From Natronococcus occultus SP4 (GTDB taxonomy: Archaea > Halobacteriota > Halobacteria > Halobacteriales > Natrialbaceae): a stretch of DNA of 64,000 nt. The notes beneath the pieces were generated by a model. The model was not told the DNA's origin. It was given only the letters and a program-made list of their open reading frames with translations, and did not search any database. A program made the position numbers and the translations under genes. The stretch spans positions 356,001-420,000 of the forward strand of contig NC_019974.1 of assembly GCF_000328685.1 (NCBI RefSeq), in the 5' to 3' direction. Positions 25,597 through 33,822 of the stretch are shown here, in pieces (the first letter of the stretch is position 1; each line of letters starts with the position of its first letter).

Positions 25597-25763
25597 CGCC
25601 CGAGGACGTCGTCCCCGCCGGGTGTCCGTCCTCGGGACGGCACGTCGTCCGTGACCGGTGTGGCGTCTCTCACGCCGAGCGAATCGAGGCCGTCGACGGG
25701 GAAAACGTCGACGGCCGTTTCGGCGGGAAACGAGTCGTGACTGCGACCGGACGGGAGCGCTGA
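25593..25763 (+). CDS. Possible 56-residue protein overlapping the asparaginase stop
   Basis: A GTG codon overlaps the asparaginase TGA in a GTGA arrangement. The frame runs 56 codons (VTPEDVVPAGCPSSG near the start, RVVTATGRER at the end) and fills most of the gap before map. Two Cys, many Val and charged residues; no known family recognised. Translational coupling supports it, but the short length means it could be a chance frame in high-GC DNA. Confidence 0.35.
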   Translation: MTPEDVVPAGCPSSGRHVVRDRCGVSHAERIEAVDGENVDGRFGGKRVVTATGRER

Positions 25764-25804
25764 GAGACGGAACCTCTTTTTGCCGACCGGTATAACTCCG
25801 TTAC

Positions 25805-26701
25805 ATGGCCGAATCCGAGGTGGACTTCGAGTCCGAGAAGTACGAGAAGCTCCGCGAAGCCGGAGAGATCCTCTCGCAGGTGCGCGCAGAGACCGCAGAC
25901 CGCGTCGAGGTCGGCGCGAGCCACCTCGAGATCGCCGAGTACGCCGAGGACCGTATCCGGGAACTGGGCGGGCAGCCGGCGTTTCCGGTCAACATCTCGA
26001 TCGACGAGGAGGCCGCCCACGCGACCCCCTCGATCGACGACGAGTCGACGTTCGGCGAGGAGATGATCAACCTCGACATCGGCGTCTGCATCGACGGCTG
26101 GCTCGCCGACACCGCGATCACGGTCGATCACTCGGGGAACCCCGAGCTCGCCGAGGCGCCCGAACAGGCGCTGGAGGCGGCGATCGACATCATCGAGCCC
26201 GGCGTCGAGACCGGCGAGATCGGTGCCGAGATCGAGGACGTCATCGACGGCTACGGCTACAATCCGGTCGTCAACCTCACTGGACACGGGCTGGGCCACT
26301 GGGAGCAACACACCACGCCGACGATCCCGAACCGTGCGGTTTCCCAGGGGACGACGCTGGAAGTCGGTGACGTCGTCGCGATCGAGCCGTTCGCGACCGA
26401 CGGCGGCGGGAAAGTCACCGAGGGTGCAAGCGAGGAGATCTTCGCTCTCGAACGGGAGGGGTCGGTCCGGAACCGGCAGGCCCGCGAGGCCCTAGAACAG
26501 ATCACCGAGGAGTTCCGGACGCTGCCGTTCGCGACCCGCTGGCTCGAGACGAGCCGTCCGGAGATGGCGCTGCGCCGGCTCAAGCGAAACGATATCGTCC
26601 ACGGCTATCCGGTGTTGAAGGAGGACGACGGCTGTCTGGTGAGCCAGAAAGAACACACGGTCATCGTCACCGAGGACGGCTGTGAAGTGACCACGGCCTA
26701 A
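25805..26701 (+). CDS. map: Methionine aminopeptidase, type II
   Basis: The 298-residue enzyme removes the initiator Met from nascent proteins. The five metal ligands are in recognisable places: Asp in NLDIGVCIDGW and WLADTA, His in TGHGLGHWEQH, Glu in VVAIEPFATDG, and Glu in the C-terminal QKEHTVIV. The type II insertion (about residues 160-240) is present and the N-terminal zinc region of eukaryotic enzymes is absent, as normal in archaea. A TATA-like AT-rich element lies before the ATG. Confidence 0.95.
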   Translation: MAESEVDFESEKYEKLREAGEILSQVRAETADRVEVGASHLEIAEYAEDRIRELGGQPAFPVNISIDEEAAHATPSIDDESTFGEEMINLDIGVCIDGWLADTAITVDHSGNPELAEAPEQALEAAIDIIEPGVETGEIGAEIEDVIDGYGYNPVVNLTGHGLGHWEQHTTPTIPNRAVSQGTTLEVGDVVAIEPFATDGGGKVTEGASEEIFALEREGSVRNRQAREALEQITEEFRTLPFATRWLETSRPEMALRRLKRNDIVHGYPVLKEDDGCLVSQKEHTVIVTEDGCEVTTA

Positions 26702-26704
26702 CCG

Positions 26705-26905
26705 CTAGGCGTTGTTCATCCGCTGGCTCGTCCGCGTGCCACAGCGCTTGCACTCGGCGACGCGGTAGGGCTCCCGGGAGAACTGCGCGTTCTCCTCCTT
26801 GCGGCTCTCGGTTCGGAGCTGGACCGACACCTCGTGTGGCGTCTCGAGGTCGCAGTCCTCGCAGTGCTCGGTCAGCCCGTTAAACGAGTCGTCTGTCGTT
26901 GCCAT
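26705..26905 (-). CDS. Small zinc-ribbon protein, haloarchaeal
   Basis: A 66-residue protein with two CxxC knuckles (HCEDCDLETP near residue 15 and ECKRCGTRT near residue 55), enough to bind one Zn2+ in a beta-ribbon. It belongs to a set of conserved small zinc proteins in haloarchaea without known function. The start at 26905 is 27-29 nt after a TATA-like box. It converges with map, and the two stops are only 3 bp apart. Confidence 0.75.
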   Translation of the reverse strand: MATTDDSFNGLTEHCEDCDLETPHEVSVQLRTESRKEENAQFSREPYRVAECKRCGTRTSQRMNNA

Positions 26906-26930
26906 TACGCTGCTATTCTCGTGGTACCAT

Positions 26931-26937
26931 CTTAAAC
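26931..26937 (-). promoter_or_regulatory. TATA-like box of the zinc-ribbon gene
   Basis: GTTTAAG on the minus strand, about 28 nt before the ATG at 26905, predicting a leaderless mRNA. Confidence 0.45.
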
Positions 26938-27130
26938 CTCTGTATCGTTTCGAGAAGTATACTGACGTGTTCGATACGGTGATTGTTCTCGAGGAAGCGA
27001 CGGAGATAGCTCAATAGCGTCCGTCAGCGAAGCGCTACTTCGGTCGCCTGCAACAGATTGGGGGGTGTCATACAACCGTCGAACTGTGGTTCGGTTCTCG
27101 AACGCCCGCGTCGCCGTCGTCCGATCCGCC

Positions 27131-27136
27131 TATAGG
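27131..27136 (+). promoter_or_regulatory. TATA-like box of the HIT-domain gene
   Basis: TATAGG lies 26-28 nt upstream of the ATG at 27159. It supports that ATG as the start over the GTG at 27147. Confidence 0.45.
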
Positions 27137-27158
27137 CATCCCTCGAGTGCACCGAGGT

Positions 27159-27695
27159 ATGAGGCAAGTGTTCGCACCGTGGCGGATCGAGTGGGTCAGA
27201 CGCGACGAGGAGAATCCCGACGACACCTGCGTGTTCTGTGCGTTCCCCGAGGACGACGCCGACCGGGAGAACCTGGTCGTCGCACGAAGCGAGCACGCGT
27301 TCGTCCTGCTGAACAACTACCCGTACAACCCCGGTCACGCGATGGTCATCCCCTACGCGCACACCGGAGCGTACGGCGAGCTCGACGACGAACAGCTGCT
27401 CGATCACGCCCGGCTGAAACAGCGCACTTTCGACGCCCTCGAGACGGCCCTCGGCCCGGACGGGTTCAACGCCGGGCTCAACCTCGGCGACGGCGCGGGC
27501 GGGTCGATCGACGATCACCTCCACACCCACGTCGTCCCGCGCTGGGAGGGCGACACCAACTTCATGCCGGTCATCGGCGACACCTCCGTGATTGTCGAGG
27601 CACTCGAAGACACCTACGACCGCGTTCACGAGGCCTTCGCCGACCAGGAGGGCGCCACGGTTCCCGAGGACGGGGGCGCCGTCCTCGTCGAGTGA
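27159..27695 (+). CDS. HIT-family hydrolase/transferase
   Basis: The 178-residue protein carries an N-terminal zinc-type knuckle (CVFC) and the HIT triad as DHLHTHVVPRW, in the long form typical of AP4A phosphorylase-like and GalT-branch HIT proteins. NYPYNPGHAMVIPYAH contains the nucleotide-binding part. It should hydrolyse or phosphorolyse a dinucleoside polyphosphate or a nucleotidyl conjugate. The start is 27159. MscS follows 3 bp downstream and is probably co-transcribed. Confidence 0.92.
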   Translation: MRQVFAPWRIEWVRRDEENPDDTCVFCAFPEDDADRENLVVARSEHAFVLLNNYPYNPGHAMVIPYAHTGAYGELDDEQLLDHARLKQRTFDALETALGPDGFNAGLNLGDGAGGSIDDHLHTHVVPRWEGDTNFMPVIGDTSVIVEALEDTYDRVHEAFADQEGATVPEDGGAVLVE

Positions 27696-27698
27696 GCC

Positions 27699-28649
27699 GT
27701 GACGCTGCCGACCGCCACATCGTCGCGAGTGCCGGCCGAACTCTTGTCCGGATCGGAATCGAACCCGAACTCCGTGCCCGAGCTGAGTTCGATCGAGGAG
27801 TTACTCGGCGCGTACCTCTCGCTGCTCGATAACTTCGCGACGTTTCTGGTGACGTTTGCGCTGATCTACGTCGTCGGACGGTTCGTCGTGCTGCCGGTTC
27901 TCCGGCTCGGACTGGAGTACCGGGAGACCGAGCGCACCCTTCGGGAGGGGATCGAGCGAGTCGCCGCGTTCGGCGTGGTCGTCGCCGCCCTGGTGGCGGG
28001 TCTCTCGCTGGCCGGCCTCGACTTCATCCTCGAGCGCGCCGCGATCCTCGTCGCTGCCTTCACCGTCGCGCTCGGGTTCGCGGCCCAGAACGTGGTCGGC
28101 AACCTCGTCAGCGGTGTCTTCATCGTCACCGATCCGACCTTCAACATCGGCGACTGGATTCGCTGGAACGACAAGGAGGGCGTGATCAAAGACATCAGAT
28201 TCCGCTCGACGCGGGTTCGAACCTTCGACAACGAAGTGATCGCGGTGCCGAACTCCGAACTGACCGCGAACGCTGTCACGAATACCGTTCTCAACGGCCG
28301 GCTCCGGCTTACAGTTCCGATCCAGGTCGACTACGGCGACGACCTCGAGACCGTCGTTCGGATCCTCTCGGAGGTGGCGGCCGACAGACCCGACGTCCTC
28401 GAGCATCCGGAACCGGTCGTGCGGGTCACGGACCTCGGCGAGACCGTCGAGGTCGTCGCCTCGATGTGGATCGCCGAGCCCGACCGAGCCACCTACGGCC
28501 GTATCAGGTCGGAGTACGCCCGCGAGATCGTCGATCGACTCGAGGACGCCGGGATAGATCTCGGACGAGGGGGACCCCAGGAGATCGCGGGTGAGATCGG
28601 CGTCGTTTCGAAGTCGGCGGCTCCCGACGAGAGCGCGATCGATCGGTAA
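27699..28649 (+). CDS. Small-conductance mechanosensitive channel (MscS family)
   Basis: The 316-residue channel has three or more N-terminal helices. The TM3/pore motif GFAAQNVVGNLVSGVFI is followed by the beta domain (FNIGDWIRWNDKEGVIKDIRFRSTRVRTFDNEVIAVPN) and a C-terminal alpha/beta domain. It releases osmolytes under membrane tension. The GTG start at 27699 lies 3 bp after the HIT gene stop; a downstream GTG is possible. The acidic tail is typical for halophiles. Confidence 0.92.
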   Translation: MTLPTATSSRVPAELLSGSESNPNSVPELSSIEELLGAYLSLLDNFATFLVTFALIYVVGRFVVLPVLRLGLEYRETERTLREGIERVAAFGVVVAALVAGLSLAGLDFILERAAILVAAFTVALGFAAQNVVGNLVSGVFIVTDPTFNIGDWIRWNDKEGVIKDIRFRSTRVRTFDNEVIAVPNSELTANAVTNTVLNGRLRLTVPIQVDYGDDLETVVRILSEVAADRPDVLEHPEPVVRVTDLGETVEVVASMWIAEPDRATYGRIRSEYAREIVDRLEDAGIDLGRGGPQEIAGEIGVVSKSAAPDESAIDR

Positions 28650-28754
28650 CGTCCTCGAGGTCCGTGGCGAAGCGTCCCGTCTCCCGCGGGGGAACGGGGA
28701 GCGGACCGCTCGACCGGACGCTTTTTCCCTCTCGTCGCCTCGACGTAGGACGCT

Positions 28755-29165
28755 ATGGAGTACGAGGTGGTACACACCGACGACGTCCCGCTGACCGACC
28801 TCTCGGAGATCGACGAGGTGCCCTCGGACCTACAGATGCGGGCGATCGACGACTTCCTCCCGAGCGAGCACGTCCAACTCAAGCTCTGGTACTTCGAGCC
28901 CGGCGAGGAGATCGAGTACCACGCCCACGCCGAGCAGGAGGAGCTGTACTTCGCCCTCGAGGGAGAGTTCGAGCTAACGTTCGGCCGCGACGGGGAGACT
29001 GAGCGCCGCGAGGTCGCGGCCGGCGCGTTCTGGCTCGCCAGACCCGAGGTCGGCCACGGCCACCGCAACGTCGGCGACGAGGAGGGGATCGTCCTCGCGG
29101 TCGGCGCGCCGAACGTCGACGATCCCGGACGGGATCCAGGCGAGTTCGACGGCGAGGACGAGTAA
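28755..29165 (+). CDS. Cupin-domain protein
   Basis: A 136-residue single cupin with metal ligands in EYHAHAEQEELYFALEGEFEL and RPEVGHGHRNVG. The N-terminal segment (DDVPLTDLSEIDEVPSDLQMRAIDDFLPS) is shared with other haloarchaeal cupins of unknown ligand. Ligand and reaction are not known. It converges with the glutaredoxin-like gene 24 bp away. Confidence 0.88.
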   Translation: MEYEVVHTDDVPLTDLSEIDEVPSDLQMRAIDDFLPSEHVQLKLWYFEPGEEIEYHAHAEQEELYFALEGEFELTFGRDGETERREVAAGAFWLARPEVGHGHRNVGDEEGIVLAVGAPNVDDPGRDPGEFDGEDE

Positions 29166-29188
29166 CGGACGGCGCCTCGATCGGCGAG

Positions 29189-29425
29189 TCAGGCGTAGTT
29201 GGCCTCGAGAAACTCCAGGATGCGTTCGGACTCGGCCATCGTCACGCCGTAGGCCTCGTCGACGAGGACGGGAACCCCGCGCTGGCCCGAGACTCGTTTT
29301 ACCTCGTCGCGCTCGGAGTGGAGCGCCTCGACCCGGACACTCTCGTAGTCGACGCCGAGTTCGTCGAGCCGGTCGGCGACGGTCTCGCAGTACGGACAGC
29401 CCTCGAGCCGGTAGAGTTCGAGCAT
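29189..29425 (-). CDS. Glutaredoxin-like / GST N-terminal-type protein
   Basis: A 78-residue thioredoxin-fold protein with a CPYC active site (LEGCPYCETVADRLDELG) and the cis-proline in RGVPVLVD. It could reduce disulphides. Haloarchaea use gamma-glutamylcysteine instead of glutathione, so that thiol is the likely partner (general knowledge, not shown by the sequence). Compact, single domain, no signal peptide. It converges with the cupin gene. Confidence 0.9.
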   Translation of the reverse strand: MLELYRLEGCPYCETVADRLDELGVDYESVRVEALHSERDEVKRVSGQRGVPVLVDEAYGVTMAESERILEFLEANYA

Positions 29426-29464
29426 CGGCTACGGGTACGGACGGAAGTGAGAAAAGTGTCAGTG

Positions 29465-29505
29465 TATAGCGGAAGCCCACGACTTCAGTCGTGGGAGGAC
29501 GTCAC
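29465..29505. repeat. IS200/IS605-type end hairpin, solo copy 1
   Basis: A 41-bp segment identical to 38376-38416. The core is the hairpin cccacgacttcagtcgtggg (29476-29495), preceded by TATAGCGGAAG and followed by AGGACGTCAC. It matches from memory the conserved 3' ends of IS1341/IS605-type TnpB elements in haloarchaea and other prokaryotes, where it is also the end of the guide RNA. No tnpB or remnant lies beside it. Confidence 0.65.
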
Positions 29506-29685
29506 ACGTCGGCACAGAATTACCGAGATAGTCTCTTTGAACCCTCGAACGGAGTAATTGATAAAATCCAGAGCTCTCATCTTCCGTTCCCATCGATCCG
29601 CGGAGTGTCCCTGACTGTAGGACGTGTCCGGCCCGAGAATATGTTAGATAGCAATGATTATGTTGGTAGAAAATAACCGTTCAGT

Positions 29686-30090
29686 ATGGAAGCCGATAGT
29701 ACAGCGTCCGAGGGGGGCGTCACGAAGGGGACGAGTTCGACGGGGAGTACCATCGAAATCGAGACAGAGTACAAAGCCGTTCTTCTCACCGCCGTCGGTG
29801 CTATCGTCGGTGCCTTTCTCCCATGGTATTCCGTCCTGGGTGCAACCGTGTTCGGATTCGAGGGGGACGGGGCGATCTCTCTCATTGCCGGGATCGTCGT
29901 TCTCGGATACGCCTGGTATTCGGACGCCGAGAAAAGAGCGATGATGCTCGGTATCGGTGGAGGGATTCTGATCACGATAATCGCATTGTTCCACGTGACA
30001 GGACTCTCGGCGCTGGGGGTTTACTTGACCCTGCTCGCCGGAATCGGAATGCTCATCGCCAGCGCGAGCGGCTATCGAAAACTCTCGTAA
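29686..30090 (+). CDS. Small membrane protein, lower GC than its neighbours
   Basis: The 134-residue protein has a Ser/Thr/Glu N-terminal tail of about 30 residues and four hydrophobic helices (about 34-52, 60-76, 84-101 and 106-124). It carries no family motif that I recognise. Base composition is visibly lower in GC than the surrounding genes, and the 170 bp upstream is AT-rich and begins with the IS605-type end. Acquisition from elsewhere is a fair inference, but could also be chance. Confidence 0.7.
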   Translation: MEADSTASEGGVTKGTSSTGSTIEIETEYKAVLLTAVGAIVGAFLPWYSVLGATVFGFEGDGAISLIAGIVVLGYAWYSDAEKRAMMLGIGGGILITIIALFHVTGLSALGVYLTLLAGIGMLIASASGYRKLS

Positions 30091-30139
30091 CCCTGTTCGA
30101 ACGAGACCGAACGGCTCGGTGTGGAGTCGTCCGACACGT

Positions 30140-31402
30140 CTACGCCTCCGAAACCGGCTTGCCGAAGGCGTACATCGTCTCGTGGGCCGTGACCTCGAGG
30201 TCGACGAAGTCGCCCGGCTCGAGGCCGTGGTCGCTGGCGTTTTGCACGATGAGCTGGCGGTAGGCGGAGTCGCGACACTTCACCGAGTCGGCGGTTCCGT
30301 GCTCGACGACGAGGACGTCCTCGCGGACCTCGCCGACCATTGACTCGTAGGCCTCGCCGACGAGCTCCCGCTTGGCTGCGCTCATCTCCTTCGAGCGCTC
30401 CTTCTTGATCGTCCCGCCCAGACCCTTCATCTTGGCGGCGTCGGTGCCCGGCCGCTTCGAGAAGCGGGTGACGTTGATCTTCTCGGGTCGCGTTTCGCGA
30501 AGCAGCGCCATCGACTGCTCGTGGTCGCGGTCGGTTTCGGTCGGGAAGCCGACGATGAAGTCCGTCGACAGCGTCCAGTAGTCGAGCTGGTCGTCGAAGG
30601 TCTCGACGACCTCGAGATACTCCTCGACCTGGTGCTGGCGGCGCATATCGCCGAGCACGTCGTCGCTACCCGACTGCACGGGGGCGTGCAGGAAGTCGTA
30701 CAGCTCGTCGTACTCGGCGAAAACCGAAGCGAGCTCCTCGCGGATGCCGTGGACGCCCTTCGGGTTGGCCATCCCCACGCGAACCCGGAACTCGCCCTCG
30801 AGCTCGCAGATCTCCTCGAGGAGCCGGTGGAGCTTGCGTTCGCCCTCGTCCCAGCCGTAGACGCCGGTGTCCTGGCCCGTGATGCGGATCTCCTTCGCGC
30901 CGGCGTGGAGCAAGGCCTCGGCCTTGCGGACGTTCTCCTCGATCGGTGGGGAGTCGATCTTCCCCGTCGCGCGCTTGGTGATACAGTACGAGCAGTCGGA
31001 CATACAGCCCCGCGCGATCGGGAGGATGCCGACGACGCCATCCAGAATCGGCTCGGCGTCGGGGGTCGTCGTCGGACACTCGCCGTTGGTGACCGCCTCG
31101 GGGACCTCGTCCCAGTGGAGCACCCGTCCGTCGACGTCGGCCGCGGCGAACTCCTCGCCCTGGGCCAGCGCCATACAGCCCGTGATGTAGAGATCCGCCG
31201 TCTCGTCGGCCAGCTCCTCGGCCCGTCGGAGCATGTTGCGCTCGGTCTTCTCGACGACGGTGCAGGTGTTGAGAATAGCGACGTCGGCCTCGTCGGGGCC
31301 GTCGACCCGGTGGTGGCCCGCGTCGCGGAGCCGTCGCTCGATCTCGCGGCTCTCGCCGCGATTCGACGTGCAGCCGTACGTCTCGATGTGATACCGGGCC
31401 AT
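30140..31402 (-). CDS. tRNA (N6-threonylcarbamoyladenosine-C2) methylthiotransferase, archaeal type
   Basis: The 420-residue radical-SAM enzyme adds a methylthio group to t6A37 of tRNA. The N-terminal domain has three Cys for the second 4Fe-4S cluster (YGCTSN, NTCTV and TGCMA). The radical-SAM Cys set is CMSDCSYC, and the C-terminal TRAM domain is VGEVREDVLVVEHGTADSVKCRDSAYRQLIV. The length and order fit the archaeal/eukaryotic CDKAL1-like group (MtaB-like). The ATG at 31402 is chosen because MARYHIETYGCTSN opens the family. It is divergent from the SDR gene. Confidence 0.95.
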   Translation of the reverse strand: MARYHIETYGCTSNRGESREIERRLRDAGHHRVDGPDEADVAILNTCTVVEKTERNMLRRAEELADETADLYITGCMALAQGEEFAAADVDGRVLHWDEVPEAVTNGECPTTTPDAEPILDGVVGILPIARGCMSDCSYCITKRATGKIDSPPIEENVRKAEALLHAGAKEIRITGQDTGVYGWDEGERKLHRLLEEICELEGEFRVRVGMANPKGVHGIREELASVFAEYDELYDFLHAPVQSGSDDVLGDMRRQHQVEEYLEVVETFDDQLDYWTLSTDFIVGFPTETDRDHEQSMALLRETRPEKINVTRFSKRPGTDAAKMKGLGGTIKKERSKEMSAAKRELVGEAYESMVGEVREDVLVVEHGTADSVKCRDSAYRQLIVQNASDHGLEPGDFVDLEVTAHETMYAFGKPVSEA

Positions 31403-31550
31403 CGTCGTTACCACCGTTCGGATCCCGCGAGCCAAAAGCCCGACGGATCGGGACCGTTCCCGTCGGTCCGCGACGCGGTGCTCGCGTAGTCTGGTCCACG
31501 CGCATACAGGCCCCGAGCGCAAACCCATCGTTCCCGTTGGAACGGTACCG

Positions 31551-32600
31551 ATGCTTCAGCGATTCACCAACGAACGGAACGCCGAAACCGAGCCGAAACC
31601 GCTCTCGGAACAGGTCGTCGTGATCACCGGCGCGTCCTCGGGGATCGGGCTGACGACCGCGCGGATGGCCGCGGACCGCGGCGCGCGGGTCGTCCTGGCG
31701 GCCCGCAGCGAGGACGCCCTCCGGGAGGCCGTCGAGGGAATCGAGGACGATGATGGCGACGCCACCTTCGTCGTCGCCGACGTCGGCGACCGCGAGGATG
31801 TCCGCGAGATCGCCCGCGTCGCCGAGGAGACCTACGGCGGCGTCGACACCTGGATCAACGGCGCGGCGGTCTCGATCTACGGCCGCCTCGAGGAGATTCC
31901 CGTCGAGCGGATGCGCGAGCAGTTCGACACCAACGTCTGGGGGCTGCTATACGGCTCGCTCGAGGCCCTCGACGTCCTCGAGGACGGCGGGACGATCATC
32001 AACGTCGGCAGCATCGTCTCCGATCGGTCGATCATGCTCCAGGGCAGCTACTCGGCGTCGAAGCAGGCGGTCAAGGCCTTCACCGACGCCCTGCGGATGG
32101 AACTCGAGGACGAGGGGCGGCCGATCAACGTCACCCTCGTCAAGCCGGGCGCGATCGACACGCCGTACCCCCGGAACGCGGAGAACTACATGGACGAGGC
32201 GGCGACGGTGCCGGCGCCGGTGTACGCGCCCGACACGGTCGCGCGGGCGCTGCTCCACGCGGCGGAACACCCGCAGCGGGAGGTCACCGTCGGCGGCGGG
32301 GGCAAGCAGTTCACGATGCTCGGCAAGTACACACCGGAGCTGATGGATACGTTGATGAAGGCCGTCTTCGGCCCCCAGCAGCGAAAGGACGAGCCGCCGC
32401 GGCCGGACGCCGAGAGCGGACTCGGAGAGCCGGCCGGCGAACTCGAGGAACGCGGCGACTACGAGGGGTACGTCGCCGAGTCGAGTCTCTACACCAGGCT
32501 GCGACAGCGCGGACGGTCGCCGAGCAGCGCGGCGTTCGGTCTGGGCCTCGTCGGAATCGCGTACGCGGGGTACAGATCCCTTCGTGGCGGGAATCAGTAG
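31551..32600 (+). CDS. Short-chain dehydrogenase/reductase with C-terminal extension
   Basis: The 349-residue NAD(P)-binding enzyme has TGASSGIGLTTARMA (cofactor loop), INGAAVS, and the catalytic S-Y-K set in IVSDRSIMLQGSYSASKQA. A roughly 90-residue C-terminal extension follows, with a likely membrane helix at the very end (AAFGLGLVGIAYAGYRSL), which suggests a membrane-attached enzyme. Substrate is unknown. The start follows an AT-poor promoter between divergent genes. Confidence 0.9.
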   Translation: MLQRFTNERNAETEPKPLSEQVVVITGASSGIGLTTARMAADRGARVVLAARSEDALREAVEGIEDDDGDATFVVADVGDREDVREIARVAEETYGGVDTWINGAAVSIYGRLEEIPVERMREQFDTNVWGLLYGSLEALDVLEDGGTIINVGSIVSDRSIMLQGSYSASKQAVKAFTDALRMELEDEGRPINVTLVKPGAIDTPYPRNAENYMDEAATVPAPVYAPDTVARALLHAAEHPQREVTVGGGGKQFTMLGKYTPELMDTLMKAVFGPQQRKDEPPRPDAESGLGEPAGELEERGDYEGYVAESSLYTRLRQRGRSPSSAAFGLGLVGIAYAGYRSLRGGNQ

Positions 32601-32688
32601 CGAGTTCGACCGCGAGTTTCCACAGGACGAAAAACCAGTAGCGAGCGCGACCGCGGTCGCCCGTGTAGTCGCCGAGACCGGACGTTGC

Positions 32689-33708
32689 CTACGCCGTTTC
32701 CGACTCCTCCTCGAGCCGATCGTAGTGCTCGTCGAGGACGTTGACGGCGGCAATGAACGCGCCGACGACGACGGGACCGAAGAACACGCCCATGATGCCG
32801 AAGGCGTAGATCCCCCCGAGGACGCCGAGGATGATCACGGCCGGGCTGATCTCGGCGTAGCGGTCGACGACGACCGGGCGGAGGTAGTCGTCGGCGATCC
32901 CGACGACGATCGCGCTGTAGACCGCGAGCGCCACGGCGAGAACGGGCTCGCCGGTCGCGAAGAGGTAGATCGAGGCCGGGACCCAGACGAACGGCGCCCC
33001 GATCAGCGGCACAAGCGAGAGGATCACCATAATGAACGTCCAGAACGCCGCGTTGGGGATACCGACCGCGAACAGCCCGAGGCCCGCGATGACCCCCTCG
33101 ATGACCGCGATCAGGACGTGGCCGGCCAGCACCGCCCAGGTGACCTCGTTGAGATCGCCGTAGAGGTCGTCCTGGACCTCGTCGGGCAGCGGCGTTCGAT
33201 CACGGATCCAGGCCATGAGGGCGTCCCCGCTTTTGAGCAGGTAAAACAGCAAGAACAGCGCCAGCCCGAACCCGATCAGCGCGCTGGTGAGCGCACCGAA
33301 CCAGTCCGTCGCCTGCTCGAGGACGATCGAGCCGATCTGCTGGGCGGAGTCGGCGGCCGTCCCGACGATGTCGACCTCGAAGCCGGTTTCGTCCTCGATC
33401 AGCTCCTCGATCTCGGCGATCTGGAGGTCGTCGGGGTCGGTCTCCTGGATGAGGTCCGCCGCGTCCTCGGCGACGACCGCGGCGACGAGCACGAACGGAA
33501 CGATGAAACCGACGATAGAAAGCAAGACGAGCGAGAGCGCGGCGATCGTCGACGAGACGTACTCCTCGAGCCGCTGCTGGAGCGGAAAGAGCACGAACCC
33601 GAGCAACAGCGCCAACAGCACGTACTGGAAGAACGGGACGACGAGCTGCCAGGAGAGATAGGCGAATATCGCAACGAGAACGAGCAGATACCCTTTGCTG
33701 CGGTTCAC
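32689..33708 (-). CDS. AI-2E family transporter (UPF0118-type permease)
   Basis: A 339-residue membrane protein with about eight helices: a pair near the N-terminus, a long polar loop (about residues 88-140), then a repeat-like C-terminal half with LSLVPLIGAPFVWVPASIYLF and PVVVDRYAEISPAVIILGVLGG, the family signature. Family members export autoinducer-2 or act as Na+/H+ antiporters. The archaeal substrate is unknown, and AI-2 export should not be assumed. It lies between an SDR and a DUF547 gene. Confidence 0.9.
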   Translation of the reverse strand: MNRSKGYLLVLVAIFAYLSWQLVVPFFQYVLLALLLGFVLFPLQQRLEEYVSSTIAALSLVLLSIVGFIVPFVLVAAVVAEDAADLIQETDPDDLQIAEIEELIEDETGFEVDIVGTAADSAQQIGSIVLEQATDWFGALTSALIGFGLALFLLFYLLKSGDALMAWIRDRTPLPDEVQDDLYGDLNEVTWAVLAGHVLIAVIEGVIAGLGLFAVGIPNAAFWTFIMVILSLVPLIGAPFVWVPASIYLFATGEPVLAVALAVYSAIVVGIADDYLRPVVVDRYAEISPAVIILGVLGGIYAFGIMGVFFGPVVVGAFIAAVNVLDEHYDRLEEESETA

Positions 33709-33822
33709 GACTAGATATCCGTCGGCGTGACGATAAAAGCGGACCCGACATGTTCCACGGACGGAGTGTCGTAGTCAGTCGCAACACGCCTTCAAGAAGC
33801 TGGTTCGCCTAGCCTAGCTCGG

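Noticed and set aside
32584..33714. 376-codon plus-strand frame opposite the AI-2E gene
   Set aside because: Asp/Glu/Arg repeats with no fold. The minus strand codes for a typical multi-helix permease.
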